A stretch of 64,000 bases of DNA from Ascidiaceihabitans sp. (GTDB lineage: Bacteria > Pseudomonadota > Alphaproteobacteria > Rhodobacterales > Rhodobacteraceae): NCBI GenBank assembly GCA_029251465.1, contig JAQXDI010000016.1, forward strand, positions 1 to 64,000, read 5' to 3'. Shown here piece by piece: positions 25,470 through 33,909 of this stretch. Position numbers and translations under genes: made by a program. Position 1 is the first letter of the stretch; each line of letters begins with the position of its first letter. The notes under the pieces were generated by a model. It searched no databases and had not been told where the DNA came from. It saw nothing but the letters and a program-made list of their open reading frames with translations.

Positions 25470-26563
25470 CAGACGCCTCCCTTGCGGAAGGCCAGGAATA
25501 CGCGTTCCAGCGGCATGCGAACCATGTGGTCAAGCGCGCCTGTGAACAGGATAACGAGGGCTTGGATCACTACGATCAATTCGCGCGGAATCGAGGTCCA
25601 GAAATCCAGTTCGGCCCCGCCTTGGTACAGAAATCCGAACAGGATCGCCGCCAAGAACACGCCAAACGGATGGTTGCGCCCCATCAGGGCGACGGCAATT
25701 CCGATGAATCCGGCCCCCTCGACAGAGTTAAGCACCAATCGCTCGGCCTCGCCCATCACCACGTTGATGCCCATCATTCCAGCCAGTGCGCCAGAGATGA
25801 TCATCGACACCATGATGATTTTTGTGGGGTTGATACCGGCGTAACGGGCGGCAGATCCCGAATGCCCAAAGGCGCGAATTTCATAGCCCAAACGGGTTTT
25901 CCACATCAACACCCAGACGGCGACGCAAGACGCAATGGCGATCAGAAACGTGACGTTTACCGAGTCGTCTTTGGACGCCTTTATGCCCATGCCGTTCAGC
26001 ACGCTGTTGAGCGTTGGCAGGTCCAGATGCGCTGCAAATCTCGCTGAAGACGGGTCAGCGGCCCCCGCAGGTTTCAGAAACTCATTGAGCAAATAGATCA
26101 AAACTGCCGCAGCAATGTAGTTGAACATGATTGTCGTGATCACGATGTGGCTGCCGCGTTTGGCTTGCAAATATGCAGGGATTGCGGCCCAGAATGCGCC
26201 GAACGCTGCGGCCATTGCAGTGGCTGCGACCAAGGCAATCGACCAATGCGGCCAAGGGACGTAGAGGCAAACAAGTGCGACCCCCAAACCACCCAAGACA
26301 GCCTGTCCTTCGCCGCCAATGTTGAACATGCGTGCGTGGAATGCCACCGATACGGCCAGCCCCGTGAACATGAAATTCGTGGCATAATACAGGGTGTAAC
26401 CCCAGCCGCGCACAGAGCCGACGGCCCCTTCAAACATCAGTTTGGCGGCGGCAATCGGGTCTTCTCCGATCGCGAGAATGATCAAAGCTGACAAAAAAGC
26501 GGCCAACAACAAAGAAATCAGCGGCACGAGGATCACCTCGGCCCATTTTGGCATCACGTCCAT
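25469..26563 (-). CDS. ABC transporter permease, BMP-type (nucleoside-like) importer, first permease
   Basis: The 364-residue permease has an N-terminal extension of one helix, eight or so further hydrophobic segments, and motifs of the NupP/YufP type (FNIGGEGQAVLGG about 85-97; GYEIRAFGHSGSAARYAGI about 240-258). It forms the transmembrane heterodimer with the downstream permease. It starts one base after the ATPase gene ends. Likely substrates are purine nucleosides, judged from the families. Confidence 0.92.
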   Translation of the reverse strand: MDVMPKWAEVILVPLISLLLAAFLSALIILAIGEDPIAAAKLMFEGAVGSVRGWGYTLYYATNFMFTGLAVSVAFHARMFNIGGEGQAVLGGLGVALVCLYVPWPHWSIALVAATAMAAAFGAFWAAIPAYLQAKRGSHIVITTIMFNYIAAAVLIYLLNEFLKPAGAADPSSARFAAHLDLPTLNSVLNGMGIKASKDDSVNVTFLIAIASCVAVWVLMWKTRLGYEIRAFGHSGSAARYAGINPTKIIMVSMIISGALAGMMGINVVMGEAERLVLNSVEGAGFIGIAVALMGRNHPFGVFLAAILFGFLYQGGAELDFWTSIPRELIVVIQALVILFTGALDHMVRMPLERVFLAFRKGGV

Positions 26564-26564
26564 T

Positions 26565-28091
26565 TTACGACCCCACCCCGGCCATCAGCAGGCCCAATTC
26601 TTTTTCGTCTGTATCGTTCGGCATGCGTTCGCCCATGATGTGACCGTCAAACATGACCGCGACCCGATCTGACAGCGCTAGAATTTCCTCTAGCTCGACG
26701 CTGACCAGCAAAATCGCCTTGCCTTGATCACGCAACGCCACGATTTTTTGGTGGATGAATTCGATGGCCCCGATGTCAACGCCGCGCGTCGGTTGACCGA
26801 TCAGCAGCAGGTCGGGGTTGCGTTCGATTTCACGCGCGAGCACAATTTTTTGCTGGTTGCCGCCCGAGAAATTCTTGGCCGACAAGCGCGGATCGGGCGG
26901 GCGCACATCAAAACGCTCCATTTTTTCTTCGGTGTCTTGGCGGATCGCAGCATTGTCCATCAAGATGCCAGCGCGGTAGGCGTCGTCGTGATGATAGCCA
27001 AAGGCCGTGTTTTCCCACGCCATAAAATCCATAATCAGGCCTTCGCGTTGCCGATCCTCGGGGACGTGGGCAATACCACGGGCACGACGCGATTGTCCGT
27101 CGGAATTTTTGCCTGTTAGATCAATTGGTTCGCCGTTCAGCAGCACGGTGCCTTTGCCGTCTGCGTAGCCGCCGAGCACCTCAAGCAGTTCGGACTGCCC
27201 GTTGCCCGCAACACCGGCGATGCCCACGACTTCGCCGGCGCGCACTTGTAGGTCGATCCCTTTGAGGCGCTCGACACCTTGTTCGTCAACAACGCGCAGG
27301 TTCTGGATATCCAACACAACTTTGCCCGGCTTGGCGGGCGCTTTATCAACGCGCAGCAACACTTTGCGCCCGACCATCAGCTCGGCTAGTTCTTCTGGGC
27401 TGGTGTCAGCAGTTTTCACAGTCGCGGTCATTTCGCCGCGCCGCATCACGCTGACGGTATCGGTGATGTCCATAATCTCGCGCAGTTTGTGCGTGATCAA
27501 AATGATGGTTTTGCCTTCTTCGCGCAGACGGCCCAGAATGCGGAACAATTGATCAGCTTCGGGCGGGGTCAGCACGCCGGTGGGTTCATCCAGGATCAAA
27601 ATATCGGCCTGACGATACAGCGCCTTGAGGATCTCAACCCGTTGCTGCATGCCCACGCCGATCTCTTCGATCAAGGCCTCGGGGTCGATGTTTAGCTCGT
27701 ATTCTGCGGCCAGTTCGATCAACGATTTGCGCGCCTTGGCCAGTGAAGTCGTCAGTGACCAGCCACCTTCGGCCCCCAGAATGATATTCTCGAGAACGGT
27801 AAAGTTTTCGACCAGTTTAAAGTGCTGGAACACCATGCCGATGCCCGCGGAAATCGCGGCTTGGCTGTCGGGGATTTCGGCCTTGGTCCCGCTTATGAAA
27901 ATCTCGCCTTTGTCAGCTTTGTAAAACCCGTACAGGATCGACATCAGGGTGGATTTCCCAGCGCCGTTCTCGCCGATAATGCCGTGGATTGTGCCAGGCA
28001 TAACGCGGATTGAAATGTCTTTGTTGGCTTGAACCGGACCAAAGGCCTTTGAAATGCCTTTCAGTTCGATGGCAGGAGACGTGGTATTCAA
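26565..28091 (-). CDS. ABC transporter ATP-binding protein, double domain, BMP-type importer
   Basis: A 508-residue protein with two nucleotide-binding domains. The first has Walker A GENGAGKST, and LILDEPTGVLTPPE; the second has a degenerate GVAGNGQSE loop, the signature LSAKNFSGGNQQKI and Q in place of the usual D in LLIGQPTRGVD. This is the MglA/RbsA/NupO type. The start is a TTG at 28091 that overlaps the TGA of the NTF2-like gene (TTGA) with GGGAG seven bases upstream; the reading frame further upstream belongs to that gene in another frame. Confidence 0.9.
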   Translation of the reverse strand: MNTTSPAIELKGISKAFGPVQANKDISIRVMPGTIHGIIGENGAGKSTLMSILYGFYKADKGEIFISGTKAEIPDSQAAISAGIGMVFQHFKLVENFTVLENIILGAEGGWSLTTSLAKARKSLIELAAEYELNIDPEALIEEIGVGMQQRVEILKALYRQADILILDEPTGVLTPPEADQLFRILGRLREEGKTIILITHKLREIMDITDTVSVMRRGEMTATVKTADTSPEELAELMVGRKVLLRVDKAPAKPGKVVLDIQNLRVVDEQGVERLKGIDLQVRAGEVVGIAGVAGNGQSELLEVLGGYADGKGTVLLNGEPIDLTGKNSDGQSRRARGIAHVPEDRQREGLIMDFMAWENTAFGYHHDDAYRAGILMDNAAIRQDTEEKMERFDVRPPDPRLSAKNFSGGNQQKIVLAREIERNPDLLLIGQPTRGVDIGAIEFIHQKIVALRDQGKAILLVSVELEEILALSDRVAVMFDGHIMGERMPNDTDEKELGLLMAGVGS

Positions 28092-28441
28092 GTGGGTTCT
28101 CCCATCCCAGCAAATCCGATCAGGCGGGTGATTTTCCCGTCTTTGATATCTGCAAAATACTGACCGAACTGCGACATGTGTTTGTTGATTACAAATTCGA
28201 CCGTTGCTCGTGCGTGGCCGTGTTTTTCTGAAATTGAAACGACGCGCGCCGTTGCGCCGGGGGCCATATCGCCGAACATCTGGATGTAGGCCAGGTAGTC
28301 GTCGCGGCCATGAATAGGCGCGGGTGCATTCGGGTCTGCGCAATAAAATGTGTCACCGATGGCGGCGTCCGTTTTGGTGGCGCGTGCCTCAGGCGATGGG
28401 TCGCCCCAAGCCGAGAAGAGTGTGTGAAGACAATCTGTCAT
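28088..28441 (-). CDS. NTF2-like (SnoaL-type) small protein within the importer operon
   Basis: The 117-residue protein has the NTF2/SnoaL pattern: an N-terminal helix (MTDCLHTLFSAWGD), H-G-R-D-D-Y-L-A-Y-I-Q helix, and alternating strands ending GKITRLIGFAGMGE. Such proteins are small cone-shaped enzymes or binding proteins. It sits between the substrate-binding protein gene and the ATPase gene, coupled to the latter by a TTGA overlap. It could act on the imported compound in the cytoplasm; this is inference from context. Confidence 0.75.
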   Translation of the reverse strand: MTDCLHTLFSAWGDPSPEARATKTDAAIGDTFYCADPNAPAPIHGRDDYLAYIQMFGDMAPGATARVVSISEKHGHARATVEFVINKHMSQFGQYFADIKDGKITRLIGFAGMGEPT

Positions 28442-28459
28442 GGCTTGGGGCCTTTTTAT

Positions 28460-29464
28460 TTAGAAGTCGAGAACTGGGCAGCTGTCGTTGGCGTAATACG
28501 CAACAACTTCCAAATCGCCTGCGATGATTTTTTCGCGGGCTGCGTCAACGGCGGCTTTCATGTCCGCGGACACGAGGGCGGCGTTGTGTTCATCCAACGC
28601 ATAACCAACGCCTTCTTCGGCCAGACCAAGCGTGGTGAAACCACCCGTTTCCATCGCCGCACCGGCGGTCATTGAATCGTACACCGCAACGTCAACGCGT
28701 TTCAGCATGGATGTCAAAACCTTGCCTGAGTGCAGGTGGTTTTGGTTGCTGTCCACACCAATCGACAAGATGCCTTCGTCTGCTGCTGTTTGCAGAACGC
28801 CAACGCCTGTGCCGCCAGCTGCTGCATACACAACGTCAGCGCCTTGGCTGATTTGTGCTTTTGTCAGCTCGGAGCCTTTTACCGGGTCATTCCACGCGGT
28901 TGGTGTTGTGCCGGTCATGTTGGCGATCACTTTTGCGTCCGGGTTCACAGCCTTAACGCCTTGCGCAAAACCGCAGCCAAAGTGACGGATCAACGGGATG
29001 TCCATGCCGCCGATAAAGCCGACTGTGCCGGTTTTTGACGCCATCGCGGCCATCATGCCAACCAGATACGAGCCTTGGTGCTCTTGGAAGCCGATCAACT
29101 GAACGTTGGCCGGTACTTCGGGCATCCAGCCATCAATGTTGATGAACTTCGTGTCTGGATAATCAGGGGCCACGACGCTGACCGGATCAGCAAAGGCAAA
29201 TCCGGTTGTGATGACAGGGTTGGCACCAGCTTCGGCGAAACGACGCAACGCTTGCTCGCGCTGTGCTTCGGATTGCAGTTCGATTTCCAGGAACGAACCG
29301 CCGGTTTCTTCGGCCCAACGTTGCGCGCCGTTAAAGGCAGCTTCGTTAAAGGATTTGTCGAACTTGCCACCCAGATCAAAGATCAGTGCAGGGTCTGCGA
29401 ATGCGGCACCAGCCGACAATGCGATCCCGGCGGCAGCGCCAAGGAATTTGGTCATGAGGGTCAT
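28460..29464 (-). CDS. BMP family ABC transporter substrate-binding protein
   Basis: The 334-residue protein has a signal peptide (MTLMTKFLGAAAGIALSAGA, cleavage near 23) and the BMP-family core: ALIFDLGGKFDKSFNEAAFNGA, GFAFADPV, and GIDS-like GVDSNQNHLHSGKVLTS. The family includes purine-nucleoside binding proteins (PnrA/Med). GGGAGAGAAATCTT precedes the ATG, a strong ribosome-binding site. It is the first gene of the five-gene operon 29464-24501. The upstream gap of 180 bases must hold the promoter; no clear box was seen. Confidence 0.93.
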   Translation of the reverse strand: MTLMTKFLGAAAGIALSAGAAFADPALIFDLGGKFDKSFNEAAFNGAQRWAEETGGSFLEIELQSEAQREQALRRFAEAGANPVITTGFAFADPVSVVAPDYPDTKFINIDGWMPEVPANVQLIGFQEHQGSYLVGMMAAMASKTGTVGFIGGMDIPLIRHFGCGFAQGVKAVNPDAKVIANMTGTTPTAWNDPVKGSELTKAQISQGADVVYAAAGGTGVGVLQTAADEGILSIGVDSNQNHLHSGKVLTSMLKRVDVAVYDSMTAGAAMETGGFTTLGLAEEGVGYALDEHNAALVSADMKAAVDAAREKIIAGDLEVVAYYANDSCPVLDF

Positions 29465-29644
29465 AAGATTTCTCTCCCAGTTGTCTATTTTTTAGGCCGT
29501 GAAAATGCTCCACGCGGCCCATTTGGCCATCTTAAGCCAGCAGATAGCTTTAGATCAGATACAAATAAGGCCGCAGCAGGCGCGCAGGGTCAACTGCTTT
29601 TTGGGGCTGGACAGCCGAACCTTAAGGTTTTGGACATAATGACG

Positions 29645-30049
29645 TTAAGTGAGGCAGCATCGCATGACGATTGCATCGACGCTGGGTGCATCTTTGCGTC
29701 GATAATAGGCTTTTCGGCGGCCGACCTCTGCGAATCCGCAAGATTTATAAAGCGAAACAGCAGCTACGTTGTCTTGCGCGACCTCTAAAAACGCCATGGA
29801 TGCATCGATTCCCTGCATCCAAGCGTGCATCAGTGCGCGTCCGATCCCGTTGCCTTGGGCCTTGGGGGACACCGCGATTGTCAGCAATTCTGCTTCGCCG
29901 CCAATGTTTTGTACCAAAGCGAATCCACGCGAGTGGGTGAATGCTTCGGTTGTCGGGTGTTCCATGAGCGATGCAAATTCATCCGCAGCCCACGGGCGCG
30001 ATTGCTTAAAAGCGGCCGCGTGAATCTCGGCCATTTCGGCAGGTGTCAT
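29645..30049 (-). CDS. rimI: Ribosomal-protein-alanine N-acetyltransferase, GNAT family
   Basis: The 134-residue GNAT protein has the acetyl-CoA loop Q-G-N-G-I-G-R-A (about 73-80), the FLEVAQDNVAAVSLYKSCGF block typical of RimI, and the N-terminal M-A-E-I-H-A-A-A-F region. RimI acetylates the N-terminal alanine of ribosomal protein S18. It overlaps tsaB by four bases, a gene order common in bacteria. The sequence ends MRCCLT. Confidence 0.88.
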   Translation of the reverse strand: MTPAEMAEIHAAAFKQSRPWAADEFASLMEHPTTEAFTHSRGFALVQNIGGEAELLTIAVSPKAQGNGIGRALMHAWMQGIDASMAFLEVAQDNVAAVSLYKSCGFAEVGRRKAYYRRKDAPSVDAIVMRCCLT

Positions 30050-30621
30050 GGCAAGATCGTCGGCGGCGCATCACGCGCCGGTGCCGCATCAGGTGCGCGT
30101 AAATAATACGGCGCGGGGGCAGGGGCCGGATCGGGCCAGCGGCTGTGGGCCAATTGCGCGACACTCGCTGCAAGATCGGCAGGGCTGGGTTCATCCGGGA
30201 TTTGATCCAGCAGGTCGCGCCCTTGCATTGCGGCCACACTACCACGGCGCACGTACATCTGGTCGCGCGGGGCAGGCACGCATTGATACGGCGCGTCGGG
30301 ATTGTACCCCTCGCGTTGATCAAACCCGTCGATGCCGTAGGCCGGTATTCCAAGCCCCAAGGCCAAACCGCGCGCTGCTGACACGCCGATGCGAATGCCG
30401 GTGAAATTGCCCGGCCCAACGCCAACGCCAATTGCCGAAAGATCGCTATAGGTTACGCCGTTGCGAACCATCACCTCATCGATCAAACCCATAAGACGTT
30501 CGGCTTGGCCTTTGCTCATGTCCTCGGCAACCCGTTCGATGATCACACCATCTCGCATCAAAGCCACGGCGCAGTGGGCGGCGGATGTATCAAGCCCAAG
30601 GATGTAAATTGGCGCTCTCAT
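30046..30621 (-). CDS. tsaB: tRNA threonylcarbamoyladenosine biosynthesis protein TsaB
   Basis: The 191-residue protein begins YILGLDTSAAHCAVALM, the ATPase-fold strand of TsaB, followed by M-S-K-G-Q-A-E-R-L-M and GVGPGNFTGIRIG, its most conserved block. TsaB supports TsaD in forming the t6A base at position 37 of ANN-decoding tRNAs. It overlaps rimI at its 3' end and lies one base from the GFA gene upstream. Confidence 0.93.
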   Translation of the reverse strand: MRAPIYILGLDTSAAHCAVALMRDGVIIERVAEDMSKGQAERLMGLIDEVMVRNGVTYSDLSAIGVGVGPGNFTGIRIGVSAARGLALGLGIPAYGIDGFDQREGYNPDAPYQCVPAPRDQMYVRRGSVAAMQGRDLLDQIPDEPSPADLAASVAQLAHSRWPDPAPAPAPYYLRAPDAAPARDAPPTILP

Positions 30622-30622
30622 G

Positions 30623-31057
30623 CTAATCGGAATGGCTTGCGTTCAAGGCATCGCGCCCGCTGTTTTCGGCACGGGGCAGATCATCATTTATGTGCATCCA
30701 CGAGATTGCCGCGCTGGCATGGCTGTGCTGCGTTGGGGCAAAATTATCGGCCTGATCCAATACGCCAATTGGAACATAAACGTGGTCCGCAAGGTAGTTG
30801 TATGTCGCAGCCATCGCAGTTCCGCAGCTTGCACAGAACCAACGATCAACACCGTCGCTGACTGGATCGGCGTGGTGCGGGGCAGGTGAAATATCCAGAT
30901 CGCCTACGGCAAATGCGCTGAACGCGGCAACAGGAGCACCGGTTAAGCGACGACAAGACATGCAATGGCAATACGTGGTGACAATCGGTAGGGATGTCGC
31001 CGAAATCGATGTCTTTCCACAATAACACCGCCCGGTGACGGGCGGTGCAATATGCAT
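30623..31057 (-). CDS. GFA (CENP-V/GFA) family zinc-binding protein
   Basis: The 144-residue protein carries the cysteine pattern of the GFA fold: C-Y-C-G (11-14), C-H-C-M-S-C (around 30-35) and C-A-S-C-G (around 76-80), which bind two zinc ions. The name-giving member was proposed to help glutathione bind formaldehyde; most have unknown activity. I chose the ATG at 31057, since the longer frame begins with a TTG inside the neighbouring gene. It starts 23 bases after the NifU-like gene ends. Confidence 0.85.
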   Translation of the reverse strand: MHIAPPVTGRCYCGKTSISATSLPIVTTYCHCMSCRRLTGAPVAAFSAFAVGDLDISPAPHHADPVSDGVDRWFCASCGTAMAATYNYLADHVYVPIGVLDQADNFAPTQHSHASAAISWMHINDDLPRAENSGRDALNASHSD

Positions 31058-31079
31058 ACCGAGACTGGTAAATGCCGGT

Positions 31080-31643
31080 TTAGACGGCAACAGGGCGCAC
31101 CTCTGTCACCTCTGGAATGTAGTGGCGCAGCAGGTTTTCGATACCCATTTTCAACGTCAAAGTGGACGATGGGCAGCCCGCGCAGGCCCCTTGCATGTGC
31201 AGGTAAACAACGCCGCGATCAAAGCCGTGGAATGTGATGTCGCCGCCGTCTTGAGCCACAGCCGGGCGCACGCGGCTGTCGAGCAATTCTTTGATCTGGC
31301 CGACAATTGCGCCGTCTTCGCCAGTGTGTTCGGCATGGCCAGACGTCGGTTTGTGATCTGCCGCCATAACCGGTTGGCCGGATTGGAAATGTTCCATGAT
31401 CGCGCCGAGGATCGCCGGTTTGACGTGGTCCCATTCGATCGCATCCGCCTTGGTGACGGTCACAAAGTCGATGCCAAAGAACACGCCAGCTACGCCATCA
31501 ACGCCAAAAATGCGCTGCGCCAAAGGCGATGCGTCACTGGTTTCGGCGCTCGGGAAATCTGCTGTGCCCACCTCTAGAACCTCTTGGCCGGGCAAGAATT
31601 TCAAGGTGGCCGGATTTGGTGTCGATTCAGTTTGGATAAACAT
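31080..31643 (-). CDS. NifU-like Fe-S cluster scaffold protein
   Basis: The 187-residue protein has the N-terminal Nfu domain (MFIQTESTPNPATLKFLPG) and the C-terminal NifU domain with C-A-G-C-P-S-S (about 157-163), whose two cysteines hold a transferable 4Fe-4S cluster. GGAGG lies eight bases before the ATG at 31643. Such proteins deliver clusters to client enzymes such as aconitase and the SDH type of protein. It heads the leftward group NifU-GFA-tsaB-rimI. Confidence 0.92.
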   Translation of the reverse strand: MFIQTESTPNPATLKFLPGQEVLEVGTADFPSAETSDASPLAQRIFGVDGVAGVFFGIDFVTVTKADAIEWDHVKPAILGAIMEHFQSGQPVMAADHKPTSGHAEHTGEDGAIVGQIKELLDSRVRPAVAQDGGDITFHGFDRGVVYLHMQGACAGCPSSTLTLKMGIENLLRHYIPEVTEVRPVAV

Positions 31644-31748
31644 GGGCAAAGCCTCCTGAGCTGTCAGGTACAGATATGCGCCTGCGGTTGGCCCAAGTCA
31701 AGGTATTGGAACGATTCTAAGTTGGGTGATTGAATTTTAGAACAAGGG

Positions 31749-32265
31749 TCAGCCTGGCTTGTGCATTTCATAGTAAACACAAGGTTCGTCGTAGTGCGTT
31801 TGGATGCCAACATAGTGCATCCCAAGACGCTGCATGACCTTTTGCGAGGCTAGATTGTCGGGGTTCGTCACAGCGCACAGATAGTCGACGCCAATGGTGT
31901 TGAACCCGAAATCCATCGCGGCCTGACCGGCCTCGGTTGCGTAACCTTTTGCCGTGATGGGCTGTCTTCAGGCGCCAGCCGATTTCCAGTGGCGCGTCGT
32001 CTTTATGGGCCAGATTTTGCAAGCAGGCAGAACCGATAATGGTGTCGGTATCTTTCAAAAATATCGTCCACCAGCTGTATCCGGATTTCTCCCAACGGGC
32101 CCGCACGCGCTCGATGCTTGTATCAACGTCCGCGCGGGTTTGTATGTCGCCCAAATACCGCATGACGTCCGGATCCGAGTTCATCGCAAGCAAATCATCC
32201 GCGTGTTCAGGCGCGAAAGGCGTCAGAAAAAGGCGGTCATTTGTGATCGAATGCGGGTCGGGCAT
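31749..32265 (-). pseudogene. GNAT family N-acetyltransferase with +1 frameshift
   Basis: The N-terminal half, from ATG 32265 (MPDPHSITNDRLFLTPFAPE), reads as a RimJ/RimL-like acetyltransferase to GWRLKTAHHGK. The next bases are AAAA (31947-31950 on the plus strand TTTT). Removing one A restores GKGYATEAGQAAMDFGF, then NPDNLASQKVMQRLGM and a stop at 31749-31751, a complete family C-terminus. As given, the frame continues into a basic nonsense tail. The lesion removes the acetyl-CoA site. A homopolymer read error is a real alternative. Confidence 0.85.
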
Positions 32266-32295
32266 GGCCTGTAATCTCGGTTCTGTTGGGGGTCT

Positions 32296-32751
32296 TTAGG
32301 TGATCGCCTCTAGCTTTTCTTTGTTCAGATCGCCGGGCACAATTGTGATGGGGATCGGCAAGCTGCCGGCACTTTTGGTCAGTTGTGTGACCAGTGGTCC
32401 GGGGCCTTTGTTGGTGGTGCCAGCGCCCAAAACCAGCACGCCGATTTCGCTGTCGTCGGCAATCTGCTGGATGATTTCATCGACTGCTTGGCCTTCGCGA
32501 ATGACCAGTTCCGGATCGACGTGCTGCTTGTCGCGCATCCACTTTGCGAACACTTCGAAATGGGCGTGGATACGTTCGCGCGCTTCTTCACGCATGACGT
32601 TGCCGACGCCGATCCAGTGGTTGAATTCATCTGGCGGGATAACTGCCAAAACTTCGACGCCGCCGCCCGTGTGGGCCGCCCGCAGCGCGGCAAAGCGCAT
32701 TGCATTCAGGCATTCATGGCTGTCATCAAGTACGACTAGAAATTTGCGCAT
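32296..32751 (-). CDS. Universal stress protein UspA family
   Basis: A 151-residue alpha/beta protein with the UspA opening KFLVVLDDSHECLNAMRFAA and the ending VLVLGAGTTNKG followed by PITIVPG. The usual ATP-binding G-2x-G-9x-G-S/T motif is only partly kept (GAGTT and then KSAGSLP), so nucleotide binding is uncertain. GGGAGAAC precedes the ATG. It stands alone, with no clear operon partner. Confidence 0.85.
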   Translation of the reverse strand: MRKFLVVLDDSHECLNAMRFAALRAAHTGGGVEVLAVIPPDEFNHWIGVGNVMREEARERIHAHFEVFAKWMRDKQHVDPELVIREGQAVDEIIQQIADDSEIGVLVLGAGTTNKGPGPLVTQLTKSAGSLPIPITIVPGDLNKEKLEAIT

Positions 32752-32872
32752 CTTGTTCTCCCTTAGGGCTGATCAAATTGAGATCCGACCACAATTGTGA
32801 CGCAGAGTACCCGGACTGGCAACGCAATTGCGCACGGCTTTAGACGATTTCTATAAGACCAGTTGGGTGGCC

Positions 32873-33736
32873 TTAGATCTCGGACAAGGCCCAGTCCCAG
32901 TACATTTCACGCACGCGACGGGTGACAGGACCGATTTGGTATTGCGTGTCATCAAAGGCTTTGATCGGCGTTACCTTCATCATGTTGCCAGATAAAAACA
33001 CCTCGTCGGCCTCGTGAAAGTCTTGAAAACTCAGCACAGTTTCATGCACCTTCATGCCGTCGGCGCGCATGTGTTTCATGTGCCGGGCGCGGGTGATGCC
33101 TGCCAAAAATGTGCCGTTGGGGATGGGTGTGAACACTTCGCCGTCCTTGACCATGAACACGTTCGCCGTGGCCGTTTCGGCAACATTGCCCATGGCGTCG
33201 GCCACCAGTGCGTTGCTGAAACCTTTGTCGCGGGCCTCGGCCAACATGCGCGCATTGTTGGGATAAAGGCAGCCAGCCTTGGCGTTGACCACGGCATCTT
33301 CCATCACGGGGCGACGGAAACGGGTGCGCGTCAACGTGGCGGCGGCGTTTTGATCTGCCATCGGAATTGCCTCGAGCGAAATGGCGAAACCTGTCGCGCC
33401 GGCTTTGGGTACGATCCCCATAGGATCCCCCTCAAGCGCCCAATACATCGGACGAATATAGACAGGCGTGTCGGAATTATACGATTTTAAACCCTCTTGA
33501 ACCGCCTCAACAATGTCATCGGTCGTCATCGTGGGCGTGATCATCAGCGCCTCGGCAGATCGGTTGATCCGCTCGCAATGGGCCCGCAGGTCGGGGGCAA
33601 CCCCGTCAAAATAACGCGCGCCATCAAACACTGTTGTGCCCAACCATGATCCGTGGTCCGCAGCCTTCATGATCGGCACATCCGCATCATGCCATGCGTC
33701 TTGGTAAAAGGTCTTGATCTGAGTTCCGGTCGCCAT
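32873..33736 (-). CDS. ilvE: Branched-chain amino acid aminotransferase (class IV)
   Basis: The 287-residue protein is a fold-IV PLP enzyme: R-A-H-C-E-R-I-N-R-S near residue 50, VYIRPMYWALEGD, the PLP lysine in DAVVNAKAGCLYPNN (about K157), and ETATANVFMV. This best fits a branched-chain aminotransferase, though other class IV members (D-amino acid or 4-amino-4-deoxychorismate types) have similar cores. I chose ATG 33736 (AAAGGACATCAA upstream). A palindromic element lies 25 bases before the start. Confidence 0.8.
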   Translation of the reverse strand: MATGTQIKTFYQDAWHDADVPIMKAADHGSWLGTTVFDGARYFDGVAPDLRAHCERINRSAEALMITPTMTTDDIVEAVQEGLKSYNSDTPVYIRPMYWALEGDPMGIVPKAGATGFAISLEAIPMADQNAAATLTRTRFRRPVMEDAVVNAKAGCLYPNNARMLAEARDKGFSNALVADAMGNVAETATANVFMVKDGEVFTPIPNGTFLAGITRARHMKHMRADGMKVHETVLSFQDFHEADEVFLSGNMMKVTPIKAFDDTQYQIGPVTRRVREMYWDWALSEI

Positions 33737-33760
33737 TTGATGTCCTTTCGAATTGGCAAA

Positions 33761-33794
33761 ACCTAACACAGTTAGGTCATATATCCAGACCTAA
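33761..33794. promoter_or_regulatory. CCTAA-type palindromes upstream of the aminotransferase gene
   Basis: ACCTAAC (33761-33767) and GTTAGGT (33771-33777) are perfect inverted copies with three bases between. TTAGGTC (33772-33778) is also inverted with GACCTAA (33788-33794). So three CCTAA half-sites alternate in orientation within 34 bases, 25-58 bases before the start at 33736. This looks like an operator overlapping the promoter; the regulator is unknown. Confidence 0.55.
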
Positions 33795-33909
33795 AATGAT
33801 AACATCCATCGCCGTAAAGCAGGCAGGTTTACCGTTCACGAGGATTTGGGGTGGATGCTGTTGGCGGGCATGCTAAGTTCGGCATCATTATAGGTGACAG
33901 AGAGTGCCC

